The notes beneath the pieces are model-generated. The model saw only the letters and a list, made by a program, of their open reading frames with translations, was not told the origin of the DNA and did not search any database. A stretch of DNA of 49,012 nucleotides from Bacillota bacterium (GTDB lineage Bacteria; Bacillota_I; Bacilli_A; RFN20; CAG-826), in assembly GCA_030834445.1 (NCBI GenBank), contig JAURFC010000006.1:1-49012 (forward strand), written 5' to 3'. Below, piece after piece: positions 35,765 through 43,833 of the stretch (position 1 is the first letter of the stretch; every line of letters starts with the position of its first letter). Made by a program: the position numbers and the translations under genes.

Positions 35765-36489
35765 GCCCAGCGTGCGTTGGGAAATAATACTTCGTATAAA
35801 AAGATTCCCGTTTTATCTTGCATTGGTTCAAGCGGAATCGGATCAAGAATGGTGTAAGTAAATCCAAAAGCCACACTGTCTTGGACGATTTCGTTCGGTA
35901 AATCGATGCTGTAATATCCGGGAAAGTTTGAAGGAACGAGATTTTCAATCGTCACGTCAAAGGTGTGACGGACATACCCATTCTCAACAGGGCGGTAAAA
36001 CGAAAGATGAACGATAAAATCTTGAATTTTCTCCGCTCCGGCATTCGTGTCGGCACCTGCTTTCATAAACAAGACGAGGTTTTGAATTTCCTTTAAGGGG
36101 CGGGGAAAATGAAAACCCGTACCTGTTGGTAAGAGTTGTAAGCGCGATTTAGAAAGACGTTGGGCATCTGTGCAATACAAGATTCCATCAAATAATTTGG
36201 ATTCATAACCATATTTAAGGGAGGAAAAGCGATTGGAAAGACGGTACTGCATGGCAAAGCTATCCCCATTAGGATCATTGGAGAGTGGTTGGTTTGTATC
36301 ATAGGTTAGTCCTTGATACGTTTCCGTGGTTTGTAATTGAGTATTCATGGCGTCAAAAAATACATCTTCATAAAAGTTCGCGGAAAAATCTTGGGTATGG
36401 TAAAGAAGTGGATCATAGGTTCCTTGTGAGGGAATACATCCCACAAGTAGTGGGAGAACAAGTAATGATATTTTTTTTAATAATGTCAT
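35761..36489 (-). CDS. Lipoprotein of unknown function
   Basis: This 242-residue protein has the lipobox LLVGC (Cys18). The mature part is mixed alpha/beta without recognised domain; it contains FHFPRPLKEIQNLVLFMKAGAD and a DVTIENLVPSNFPGYYSIDLP segment suggestive of a beta-sandwich (carbohydrate-binding-like) fold. The start is ATG 36489, whose A is the last base of the upstream TAA (TAATG), so translation is coupled to the TupA-like gene. It lies within the glycan region, so a surface-glycan-associated role is possible. Confidence 0.7.
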   Translation of the reverse strand: MTLLKKISLLVLPLLVGCIPSQGTYDPLLYHTQDFSANFYEDVFFDAMNTQLQTTETYQGLTYDTNQPLSNDPNGDSFAMQYRLSNRFSSLKYGYESKLFDGILYCTDAQRLSKSRLQLLPTGTGFHFPRPLKEIQNLVLFMKAGADTNAGAEKIQDFIVHLSFYRPVENGYVRHTFDVTIENLVPSNFPGYYSIDLPNEIVQDSVAFGFTYTILDPIPLEPMQDKTGIFLYEVLFPNARWA

Positions 36490-37370
36490 TAAGGTAACCA
36501 AACCCCCATCATCACATCAACCTGTGGATCAAGCATGTTAAGCGTGCCTTTCGCAGGTGTAAACGTGAGTTCTGATAAATATATTTTATCGTGAATGACA
36601 TACATATCAACACGGACAAACGGAAAAGGTTTAGCAAGTTTTTCTGCGTAGGCAATCATCTCGTCAAATACTGTGGGTTGAAGGATCGGATAATCCGACG
36701 ATTGCCATCCATTAAACTGGGCACCCGGTAACGGTGACCAATCGCGCAGGAAGTGGGTATAACGAATATCATGACCGCGACCGGACACGACGTATAAATA
36801 TTTCATTTCGCCTTGAAAACAGTGCAATTTGTATTCTAGGGGTAAACTTTTTTCTTGCCCTAGATAGGTTTCAATGAGGATACGAGGGGGAATCGAAGAA
36901 TAGTGAGGTTCTAAGGTCTTTTTACCATAATCCGTTTTGAGCCAACGGTTAAACTGGCGTTTTAATTTTGGGAGATCGATCTCGTTTTTATCGTAAATAA
37001 TTTTGTTAAATCCCGAGGCGTGGGTGCATTTCATGACAAAAGAAGAAGGTAATGAAGCAAAAGGAATATCATCAAATCGATGGTATGTACCAAGAATGGG
37101 AACTTGAATCGCAGAGAGATCATTTTCTTGAAGATAATCCTTGAGACCCAAACGATCGGTACAACGAATCACAAGAGGGTCAAAAGGATATTGCTTTAAT
37201 CGGTAGTATTGTAATTTTTCGGTATATGTTTTAGGATGCGTCAACGATAAAGATCTTCCGGTGATATACCGATATTGCATCCGTAAATAATGGGTTGGAA
37301 AAATACGTATCCATAACCAGCGGATCGGTGAGAAGAGAAAGCGAATCATCGCAGGAAGACGTCGATTCAT
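36489..37370 (-). CDS. TupA-like ATP-grasp protein of glycan biosynthesis
   Basis: This 293-residue protein belongs to the TupA-like ATP-grasp family, found in polysaccharide and teichuronopeptide loci and thought to ligate amino acids or similar groups onto glycans. Visible blocks are LTHPKTYTEKLQYYRL near the start, DRLGLKDYL, VMKCTHASGFNKII, a central EYKLHCFQGEMKYLYV, and VRVDMYVIHDKIYLSELTFTPAKG at the end (metal and ATP ligands). ATG 37370 is chosen because AAGGA lies ten to fifteen bases upstream and the family starts here; 37394 is possible. The promoter is shared symmetrically with the divergent GT gene. Confidence 0.8.
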   Translation of the reverse strand: MNRRLPAMIRFLFSPIRWLWIRIFPTHYLRMQYRYITGRSLSLTHPKTYTEKLQYYRLKQYPFDPLVIRCTDRLGLKDYLQENDLSAIQVPILGTYHRFDDIPFASLPSSFVMKCTHASGFNKIIYDKNEIDLPKLKRQFNRWLKTDYGKKTLEPHYSSIPPRILIETYLGQEKSLPLEYKLHCFQGEMKYLYVVSGRGHDIRYTHFLRDWSPLPGAQFNGWQSSDYPILQPTVFDEMIAYAEKLAKPFPFVRVDMYVIHDKIYLSELTFTPAKGTLNMLDPQVDVMMGVWLP

Positions 37371-37392
37371 GGTGAGGTATGGTCCTTGTTCC

Positions 37393-37400
37393 ATTATAAT
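37393..37400. promoter_or_regulatory. Perfectly symmetric -10 box for divergent glycan genes
   Basis: ATTATAAT reads TATAAT on both strands. Plus: nine bases before ATG 37410 (leaderless). Minus: a start near 37386 gives a 16-base leader with AAGGA before ATG 37370. Confidence 0.65.
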
Positions 37401-37409
37401 TTAAATACG

Positions 37410-38612
37410 ATGAAAATCCTCATGGTATCCAATTACTACGCTCCAGAAAATTTTTCCATCACACCCTTGTGTGAAGCCATGGTGGCACTAGGTCATGAGG
37501 TCACGGTTATCACGGGCTATCCCCAATACGGGTTTCCTAAACGAAAATCAAACGATGCATTAATTTATGAAGAAATATTAAATGGGGTGCGAGTTGTTCG
37601 GTTAAAGACGCATTCTCCCGTGGGAAGTTTTTTGCATCGGTTATGGCATTATGGCTCGTTTTTGTCGGCATCCAAACGTTATTTAAAATATCATCATGGC
37701 GGCTATGATCTTGCTATGGCGATGTCCTTGTCGCCGCTTATGAGTATTTCTGGCGTCCTAACTTTTGCGAAAAAACATGCCATTCCTGTCGGTTTATACT
37801 GTGTAGACCTTTGGCCAGAATCGTTAGTGGCAACAGGGTTATTAAAAAAGCATTCCCTTTTGTATCGCGTCATTAACCGCTGGAGTCGAACCCTTTATGT
37901 TCGCTTTGATCGCATCTGGGTGGGTTCCCCATCGTATCAAACCTATTTACGGGATTATCATCAGTTAAAAAATGTTGCCAGAAAGACGCTCTACCAACCC
38001 GTCCTCCCCATCTCAACCGAAATCAGTCCCTCCAAAGACAGTCGTTTTCAACTTGTTTATACCGGTCATGTTGGACGGGGTCATACGATAATCCCAATCC
38101 TTCAATGTATTGATGACCATGCTCTCCCCATTCAACTTCACATCGTGGGTCATGGAGAAGGAATTGCAACTTTAAAACATCTTCAACAACAAAAAGGATG
38201 GGCCCATTTACGGATACATTCTCCCGTTCCTTCTCATGAACTTGGTCCATTGATTGCCCAAGCCGATGCTATGTTCGTCACGCTTGATTTGCCGACCGTA
38301 GTCGGTGAAACGATGCCCCATAAATTATTACAAGCTTTCCAACTACAAAAACCTGTGCTTGCCTACTTGCGCGGGGATGGGGCATATCATCTTCAACAAA
38401 GTAAAGGAGGATGGCTAATATCTCCTGGCGCAACAAAAGAAGACATAAAAAATCAATTAGTCAAAATGCTAGAAGCTAGCGAGGAACAACGGAAAACAAT
38501 GGGACAATATAACAAAGATTATTTTGAAAAAGAACTCAATGGACTAGTTTATTTACCCCAGGTTTTAGACGAACTCACGGCATTCAAAAAATCTGTCAAG
38601 GTTGACGAATAA
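37410..38612 (+). CDS. GT4 family glycosyltransferase (WcaI/WbuB-like)
   Basis: This is a 400-residue GT-B enzyme. The N-terminus (MKILMVSNYYAPENFSITP, then GHEVTVITGYPQYG) matches the WcaI-type transferases of exopolysaccharide pathways, and the donor half shows YTGHVGRGH and ETMPHKLLQAFQLQKPVLA. It transfers a sugar to a growing lipid-linked unit. ATG 37410 is chosen as the family start; leaderless mRNA is likely. Its last 64 bases overlap the convergent GT gene on the minus strand, an unusually long 3' overlap. Confidence 0.85.
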   Translation: MKILMVSNYYAPENFSITPLCEAMVALGHEVTVITGYPQYGFPKRKSNDALIYEEILNGVRVVRLKTHSPVGSFLHRLWHYGSFLSASKRYLKYHHGGYDLAMAMSLSPLMSISGVLTFAKKHAIPVGLYCVDLWPESLVATGLLKKHSLLYRVINRWSRTLYVRFDRIWVGSPSYQTYLRDYHQLKNVARKTLYQPVLPISTEISPSKDSRFQLVYTGHVGRGHTIIPILQCIDDHALPIQLHIVGHGEGIATLKHLQQQKGWAHLRIHSPVPSHELGPLIAQADAMFVTLDLPTVVGETMPHKLLQAFQLQKPVLAYLRGDGAYHLQQSKGGWLISPGATKEDIKNQLVKMLEASEEQRKTMGQYNKDYFEKELNGLVYLPQVLDELTAFKKSVKVDE

Positions 38613-39688
38613 CGACTCGGTTCATAGTCTTTTAAAATCATGGCTTTTAAGCGTTGGGCTTTTTCCATCGCTAAAAGGCGATCACCAGAAAGAAAGTTTC
38701 GTAACTGCTGGGTCCATGCTTCGGGGGTATTCATTTCAATCCATTCGCTTTCTTTGGCAAAACGAGGGAAAAAGAAAGGATGAAGTGTACTCATTGTCGG
38801 GGCACCCGAAGAAAAATATTCAAAAAGTTTACTAGGAATGGAATCCATATCCCTTTGGGCATCCAAAGGCCGAGGATGAAGATTGAGTAAGGTATTGCCT
38901 TGATATTGATACACTTTTTGATGATCGATTAAACCTAAATAGCGAATATGAGCATGTTGCATCGCAAGCCGTTCAATCAGCGAGGATTCAGGGCCGTGAC
39001 CCGCAATAATCAAGTCGATATCGTTTCGATTTAGTTGGAGAAATGCTTGTAGAAGAATGTTAATCCCGTATTTTTCATACAAGGCGCCGGAAAAGAAAAA
39101 ATAAGGACGTTTTTGAGGTGAAGATACTTGTCTTGCTTCGGCAAATCCTGGGACAATCAAAGAAGGTTTTCCTTGGCGGTTAAACGCATCATTTAACGAA
39201 GGTGTAAGACAAAGATAACCATCGAAACCAGAAACATGTTGGAAGAATTTCTTGATGGAACGAGGCTTGGCATGTTCAAGCTGTTGGGGATGATCGGTGA
39301 TGATGACAATTTTAGGAGAAGTCGTGATTTTTTTTGCTAGGTTTAAAAGTAGACGTGAGGCGCTATCAACGATGATGATAAACGGTTCTTTGATCGATTG
39401 AAGTGCAGTAAATACTAAACGACGGTATCGCCACCACCGGAGGATAAACGAGGCGGTCGGCTGTGCATAATGAAACGTTGCTTTTTGAAAACCACGTTTC
39501 GATTTCATCATGTTAGGAACCCGTGTTCGAGGAAATAAGGAATAGACTGCTACATCATGCTGAAGACCCAACGCTTTAATTAATGATACGTAGTAATGTT
39601 GATGCGATGGATTTAATGATATCCCCGAACGAATCACATTATCAAAGTCGATGGGATGTAGGACCGAACTTAAGAGGACAACTTTCAT
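38549..39688 (-). CDS. GT4 family glycosyltransferase
   Basis: This is a 379-residue GT-B-like transferase. The donor-binding half includes FFFSGALYEKYGINILLQAF, IAGHGPESSLIERLA, and a late SIPSKLFEYFSSGAPTMSTLH that fits the P-x-K-x-x-E-Y element. Acceptor unknown. Its start overlaps the upstream GT gene by four bases (ATGA), so it is the second gene of a two-gene transcript. It overlaps the opposite-strand GT by 64 bases at the 3' ends. Confidence 0.8.
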   Translation of the reverse strand: MKVVLLSSVLHPIDFDNVIRSGISLNPSHQHYYVSLIKALGLQHDVAVYSLFPRTRVPNMMKSKRGFQKATFHYAQPTASFILRWWRYRRLVFTALQSIKEPFIIIVDSASRLLLNLAKKITTSPKIVIITDHPQQLEHAKPRSIKKFFQHVSGFDGYLCLTPSLNDAFNRQGKPSLIVPGFAEARQVSSPQKRPYFFFSGALYEKYGINILLQAFLQLNRNDIDLIIAGHGPESSLIERLAMQHAHIRYLGLIDHQKVYQYQGNTLLNLHPRPLDAQRDMDSIPSKLFEYFSSGAPTMSTLHPFFFPRFAKESEWIEMNTPEAWTQQLRNFLSGDRLLAMEKAQRLKAMILKDYEPSRYSSTLTDFLNAVSSSKTWGK

Positions 39689-40779
39689 GGTTGAAGTATT
39701 TCCTTAAGCACGATGCGATGGGCTTCAACCATCGTTTCAAAAGTATTTTCTTTGGCTTTATTAAGACAAGGTTGAATGTTTTTAATGCGCAAGAGGGCTT
39801 CGAACGCTGATCGCCAGGAAGCAGGTTGATGGACATCTACCAATTGCCCGATTGTCTCGTTAAGAAGTTGTTTTCCTGAAATGGTTTGAAACGTTGTCAT
39901 GACCGGTAAACCCTGGGATAACGCTTCATTGATCACATGACCATAGATATCTTCTTTACTAAGTAAAATAAACGCATCGGAAGCTTGATACATTTCGAGA
40001 AGGGAATATTTTGGTTGGAACGGTTTTAGGGTGACGTTATACATGTGATTTTTACGAATAAAGGTTTCATAGCGCCGTAGTAAAGGACCATCACCCACAA
40101 GTAATAAATGAAAAGAGGATGGAAGCGTCTTCCAAAAATGGAGTAATGCTAAAAAGTTTTTACGGGGAATAAATTGTCCAACTGAAATGGTCAAATGGTC
40201 GTGCGATAGTTGATACCGATCTCGTAAGGGCATTTTGGCTTCTCGCGATAAAGGTTGTTTGAGGACATCGTCTGCAAAAATGGTCGCGTAAGGATAATGA
40301 TAAATATGCTTTGGATTTGCACCATAGTGAATCAGATAAGGATCTACAAAGGAAGACGGCGAAAAGTATCCTTTTGCGTGGGAAATAAGAAAACGTTTAA
40401 TGCGTTTTTTGAGAGGATTTTCTCGACGAATGACGCCGCCATTCACATAAAGATAATAAGGAATACGGTGTTGGATTAAATAACGTATGGTTATTATTTC
40501 CGTTAATGAAGAATAACCATTCATGATGATAAGGTCATAGCTATTTTTTTTGAGATGCTGAATAAGACTACGAGAAAAATGGTTTTCTTTGCCAAGCGTT
40601 AATCCAACCAAATCGAGTGCTTGAAAAGCAAAAGGAGGGTTGTTTTGATATTGTTTTTTGCTGTACGAACCGAGTTGGCGCTCAAAGGCTACGGTTAAAT
40701 TTACGTATTGAGAAAGCATATTAAAAAAATGAACTTTATAGGGAGCCGGGTGAGAAAAAACAAACAAGACTTTTTTCAT
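39685..40779 (-). CDS. GT4 family glycosyltransferase
   Basis: This is a 364-residue GT-B transferase. N-terminal FVFSHPAPYKVHFFNML is typical of a capsular-type GT4; the donor half has SVGQFIPRKNFLALL, VGDGPLLRRYE and the E-x7-E-like EDIYGHVINEAL with SQGLPVMTT. It lies at the head of a two-gene minus-strand unit. A minus-strand TATAAT (40794-40789) ends nine bases before the ATG with no ribosome-binding site. Confidence 0.83.
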   Translation of the reverse strand: MKKVLFVFSHPAPYKVHFFNMLSQYVNLTVAFERQLGSYSKKQYQNNPPFAFQALDLVGLTLGKENHFSRSLIQHLKKNSYDLIIMNGYSSLTEIITIRYLIQHRIPYYLYVNGGVIRRENPLKKRIKRFLISHAKGYFSPSSFVDPYLIHYGANPKHIYHYPYATIFADDVLKQPLSREAKMPLRDRYQLSHDHLTISVGQFIPRKNFLALLHFWKTLPSSFHLLLVGDGPLLRRYETFIRKNHMYNVTLKPFQPKYSLLEMYQASDAFILLSKEDIYGHVINEALSQGLPVMTTFQTISGKQLLNETIGQLVDVHQPASWRSAFEALLRIKNIQPCLNKAKENTFETMVEAHRIVLKEILQP

Positions 40780-40788
40780 CTTAATTTA

Positions 40789-40794
40789 ATTATA
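40789..40794 (-). promoter_or_regulatory. -10 box of GT4 gene, leaderless arrangement
   Basis: TATAAT on the minus strand, nine bases before ATG 40779. Confidence 0.62.
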
Positions 40795-40825
40795 CAAAAA
40801 CCCATACAAATCCACGGATTTTTAT

Positions 40826-40831
40826 TAAGAT
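40826..40831 (+). promoter_or_regulatory. -10 box of ung, leaderless arrangement
   Basis: TAAGAT, nine bases, ATG 40841; no ribosome-binding site. Confidence 0.5.
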
Positions 40832-40840
40832 AGTAGCAAG

Positions 40841-41512
40841 ATGATTAAAACGTGGTCGGTGTTTATGGATTCAATTAAACAAAAACCATACTTTTTGTTA
40901 TTGGAAACGCTCACGGAAGCGGCGTATCAAAACCAATCGATTTATCCTAAAAAAGAAGATCGATTTGCGGCGTTCGCATTAACCCCATTAGAAAAAGTCC
41001 GCGTCGTTATTTTAGGGCAAGATCCATACCATCAACCCCATCAAGCTCATGGTTTAGCGTTTTCGGTTCCTTCAGGCATTGCTTTGCCACCAAGTCTAAG
41101 AAATATTTATCGAGAGATTGAATCCGATTTAAGCGTCACGATGAATTATCAGTTAGGAGACTTAACGCATTGGGCCAGCCAAGGGGTACTTTTGTTAAAC
41201 ACGTCCTTAACCGTAGAGGAAGGAAAGCCATTATCTCACTATGATTGGCCTTATCCATTGTTGATCAAAGACATATTTGATGTTCTCAATGAACAAAATC
41301 GCCCGATGGTCTTTTTACTTTGGGGAAAGCATGCCCAATCGTATGAAAAAATGATTGCTTCTCATCACTCTATTTTGAAGGCAAATCATCCTTCTCCTTT
41401 AAGCGCCAACCGTGGTGGGTGGTTTGGTTGTAAACACTTCTCGAAGACCAACCACTGGCTCATTGAAAAAGGAGAAATTCCGATTCAATGGCAAAACGCT
41501 ATTTTACTTTAA
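40841..41512 (+). CDS. ung: Uracil-DNA glycosylase
   Basis: This 223-residue family 1 enzyme removes uracil from DNA. The water-activating loop GQDPYHQPHQAHGLAFS (Asp61), uracil-specificity Asn120 in LLLN and the C-terminal HPSPLSA motif (His183) are all present, as is HFSKTN. Length is standard. Together with the SRAP protein and Nudix hydrolase it makes a small set of base-damage functions scattered in the window. A weak hairpin with a TTCG loop (41511-41528) begins in the stop codon. Confidence 0.97.
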   Translation: MIKTWSVFMDSIKQKPYFLLLETLTEAAYQNQSIYPKKEDRFAAFALTPLEKVRVVILGQDPYHQPHQAHGLAFSVPSGIALPPSLRNIYREIESDLSVTMNYQLGDLTHWASQGVLLLNTSLTVEEGKPLSHYDWPYPLLIKDIFDVLNEQNRPMVFLLWGKHAQSYEKMIASHHSILKANHPSPLSANRGGWFGCKHFSKTNHWLIEKGEIPIQWQNAILL

Positions 41513-41544
41513 ACTTTTTCGAAGGTTTGTTATATTACCTTTAT

Positions 41545-41623
41545 CGGGAGCTAAGTGAACTTGGCTGAGAGGATAATGATACATTATCGACCGGACCTGA
41601 ACTAGGTAATGCTAGCGTAGGAA
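41545..41623 (+). promoter_or_regulatory. TPP (thiamine pyrophosphate) riboswitch
   Basis: The conserved THI-box elements occur in order: GGGAGC (41546-41551), GGCTGAGA (41563-41570), then ACCTGAACTAGGTAATGCTAGCGTAGGA. The consensus 3' part has ACCTGAxCTxGxTAATxCxxGCGTAGGGA. Downstream are a terminator (41639-41661) and a strong AAAAGGAGG, so TPP binding should end transcription before the transporter gene. Confidence 0.95.
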
Positions 41624-41638
41624 AGAAAACCCTTCTTT

Positions 41639-41661
41639 TCCTTGCTAAGCAAGGATTTTTT
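41639..41661 (+). terminator. Riboswitch-controlled terminator
   Basis: TCCTTGC, loop TAA, GCAAGGA, then TTTTTT. It lies between the TPP aptamer and the ribosome-binding site of the transporter gene. Confidence 0.88.
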
Positions 41662-41682
41662 CTTAAAAGGAGGAAGAAAATC

Positions 41683-42240
41683 ATGCTTCGCAAACCCATT
41701 ATAACCATCAAGGAAATGACCTTAATGGCTGTCTTAGTCGCAATTACGATTGCTTTAGATGCAATAAAATTACTCCCCATGATCAATGGCGGATCGATTA
41801 ACGGAGCAATGATTGGTTTAGCCCTCATTGCTTTATGTTTTTCACCCATCAAAACGTTCATTGCCACTTCGCTCATTTTTGGATTACTGACCGCACTTTT
41901 AGATGGGTATCTTGCTTTTTACGTGTTTGATTATTTCTTTGCATTAAGTGGATTTTTTATGATTTCACTTTTTCGAGAACTTATTTTAAAAGGCGATAAG
42001 CGTGTTGCAATCCCCACCTTATATGTTGCTTTTTTCTTTGCTTTCTTAGTGCGATTTACGAGCCATGTCATTAGCGGAATCCTTTATTTTGAAGTCGATT
42101 TTGCCGGTTCAGTTGCGTATAACATCACCTATCTTGCCCCAAGTTTTTTATTAACCCTTATTGCCTTGGGCTTTTTTATGCTTTCAAGCTTAAGGAATCA
42201 AATCGCCAAAATAACCCTTGTTAGTTATTTTGACCGCTAA
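41683..42240 (+). CDS. thiT: ECF transporter S component, thiamine (ThiT-like)
   Basis: This 185-residue, six-helix membrane protein would bind thiamine and work with shared ECF ATPase and T subunits encoded elsewhere. Helix 1 (EMTLMAVLVAITIALDAIKLLP) and the loop INGGSINGAMIGLALIAL match S components, and YVFDYFFALSGFF matches the thiamine-site helix of ThiT. The TPP riboswitch immediately upstream strongly supports thiamine or a precursor as the ligand. No thiamine biosynthesis gene is near, suggesting salvage. Confidence 0.87.
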   Translation: MLRKPIITIKEMTLMAVLVAITIALDAIKLLPMINGGSINGAMIGLALIALCFSPIKTFIATSLIFGLLTALLDGYLAFYVFDYFFALSGFFMISLFRELILKGDKRVAIPTLYVAFFFAFLVRFTSHVISGILYFEVDFAGSVAYNITYLAPSFLLTLIALGFFMLSSLRNQIAKITLVSYFDR

Positions 42241-42245
42241 AATGC

Positions 42246-42273
42246 TATAATTTTTCTTGTCCGTTAGGATAAG
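42246..42273 (+). promoter_or_regulatory. ntdp promoter and start-site hairpin enclosing the ribosome-binding site
   Basis: TATAAT (42246-42251) predicts transcription from about 42257. The whole leader is then one hairpin, CTTGTCC-GTTA-GGATAAG (42256-42273), with the GGAT ribosome-binding sequence in its 3' arm, four bases before the ATG. Confidence 0.5.
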
Positions 42274-42276
42274 AAA

Positions 42277-42810
42277 ATGTCATCACAAGGTTCTTGGTTA
42301 AAAATTCAAAGTTATAAACATGACGGATCTCTTCATCGGTGTTGGGAACGCAATTATGTTCTCATCGATGATGATGATTTTTTTGTTACTGCCAATCATA
42401 AAACCAAAGTGACTGAAGCGAATGGGCGACGTTGGTTTTCCAAAGAACCTGCGATTTCCTTTTTCTCCAAAAAAGACTGGTTTAATGTCATTGGCATGAT
42501 TAAAGATCGTGGGGTTGTTTTTTATGTCAATATTGCCACCCCCACCTTACTTCATAACGGAATCTTGAAATACATTGATTACGATTTAGACTACAAACTC
42601 TTTCCGGACGGTTACATCATGACCCTAGATGAACGTGAGTTTGAAAAACATAAAATTCAATATGGGTACCCTCAAGCATTAGTCGATGCCTTGAAGAAAA
42701 CCACCCAACAACTCTTTAAGAAGCTACAAGAACGGGAATATCCGTTTCAAATGCATATGATTCAAACGCTTTATCAACAATTCATCAAAGAAAAGAAGTT
42801 TATTTTCTAA
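42277..42810 (+). CDS. ntdp: Nucleoside tri-/diphosphate phosphatase, DUF402 (Ntdp/YgaC-like)
   Basis: This 177-residue DUF402 protein is close to Bacillus YgaC and Staphylococcus SA1684 (Ntdp), metal-dependent phosphatases of nucleoside tri- and diphosphates. Conserved blocks are IQSYKHDGSLHRCWE near the start, EANGRRWFSKEPAI, and YVNIATPTLL plus KYIDYDLDYKLFPDG with the acidic metal ligands. It overlaps tsaE by one base (TAATGG), making it the first gene of the t6A transcription unit. Confidence 0.9.
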   Translation: MSSQGSWLKIQSYKHDGSLHRCWERNYVLIDDDDFFVTANHKTKVTEANGRRWFSKEPAISFFSKKDWFNVIGMIKDRGVVFYVNIATPTLLHNGILKYIDYDLDYKLFPDGYIMTLDEREFEKHKIQYGYPQALVDALKKTTQQLFKKLQEREYPFQMHMIQTLYQQFIKEKKFIF

Positions 42811-43271
42811 TGGAACACAACGTCATTACCTACTCCGTGGAAGAAACGCATGCGTTAGGAATTCGTCTTGCTTCGGTTTTACGATTAGGGGATATTATTG
42901 CCCTTTCAGGATCCTTAGGTGTTGGAAAAACAGTTTTTGTTCATGGGATTGGCAAAGGCTTAGGCATCGAAGGTGCAATGCCTTCGCCGACGTTTGCCAT
43001 TATGCGTTCTTATCCCTTACAACCCAAAGGCGAGTTATTACACCTTGATGCATATCGTCTGCATCAACAAGATACTGACCACGGTTTGGATGATACCCCA
43101 CCCATGTCCATCTTGTGTGTCGAATGGCCAGAACATGTTCCGTATCTTTTTCAACAAGCGACATTATTTGTCCAGATTCACTTACTCGGACCCACTCAAC
43201 GACATTTTCGTTTTACGTATACCGATGTTCGTTTTGAAAGGCTCTTTCATCATGAAAACGCTCGTTCTTGA
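42810..43271 (+). CDS. tsaE: tRNA t6A synthesis ATPase TsaE
   Basis: This 153-residue P-loop protein is needed for threonylcarbamoyl-adenosine (t6A) at tRNA position 37. Walker A GSLGVGKT (about 35-42), the switch-like PSPTFAIM and the Walker B-like LLHLDAYRL are visible, as is the late ILCVEWPEH. It acts with TsaB and TsaD, encoded downstream. The 3' end overlaps tsaB by 20 bases. Confidence 0.95.
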   Translation: MEHNVITYSVEETHALGIRLASVLRLGDIIALSGSLGVGKTVFVHGIGKGLGIEGAMPSPTFAIMRSYPLQPKGELLHLDAYRLHQQDTDHGLDDTPPMSILCVEWPEHVPYLFQQATLFVQIHLLGPTQRHFRFTYTDVRFERLFHHENARS

Positions 43272-43833
43272 TACATCAACCCCCTACTTAGTCATGGGGA
43301 TTTTGCAACATGATCATTGTTTAGCATCTTCGGTACATTTGCTTGAGCGGCAACACGCTGAACAACTCCTTCCCACACTCCAAGCGTTACTCGAACAAGC
43401 CCAAAGCTCCCTTGAAGAGATTCAAGAAATAATCTTTTCGCATGGACCGGGTTCCTTTACCGGCATTCGCTTAGCATTAACGATGGTCAAAACACTCGGA
43501 TTAACCCAAACGATTGATGTTTATGCGATACCTTCTCTTTACTTTTTAGCCTTGCCGAATCAAAAAGTTATCGCGACGATGGATGCACGTGGACATCGTT
43601 ATTATGTGGCGATATTGGATGGTTATCACATGATTCAAGCACCCCACATCGTGGATGAATCATCCCTTGAAGCAAGGTTAATAGAGGATCCAGAATGGAA
43701 AAAACGGTCGATAGAAACAGCGTTTCATGAACCAAAAACATTATTTAACGCCGCGTATCACGCTAAACAGCAATTCCCGAAAGTGACTTCATTAGGAACG
43801 CTTGTTCCGATGTATTTAAAGGATATTCAATGA
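43252..43833 (+). CDS. tsaB: tRNA t6A synthesis protein TsaB
   Basis: This 193-residue member of the ASKHA fold partners with TsaD in threonylcarbamoyl transfer. The start ILDTSTP-like motif (LVLDTSTPYLVMGI) and GPGSFTGIRLALTMVKTLG are diagnostic. A longer in-frame reading from 42973 is rejected since it runs through tsaE in another frame. ATG 43252 overlaps tsaE, and its stop overlaps rimI by four bases. Confidence 0.95.
   Translation: MKTLVLDTSTPYLVMGILQHDHCLASSVHLLERQHAEQLLPTLQALLEQAQSSLEEIQEIIFSHGPGSFTGIRLALTMVKTLGLTQTIDVYAIPSLYFLALPNQKVIATMDARGHRYYVAILDGYHMIQAPHIVDESSLEARLIEDPEWKKRSIETAFHEPKTLFNAAYHAKQQFPKVTSLGTLVPMYLKDIQ

Noticed and set aside
42973-43251. Long N-terminal extension of tsaB
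   Set aside because: It lies in another frame of tsaE, and TsaB family proteins start at the LVLDTSTP motif.
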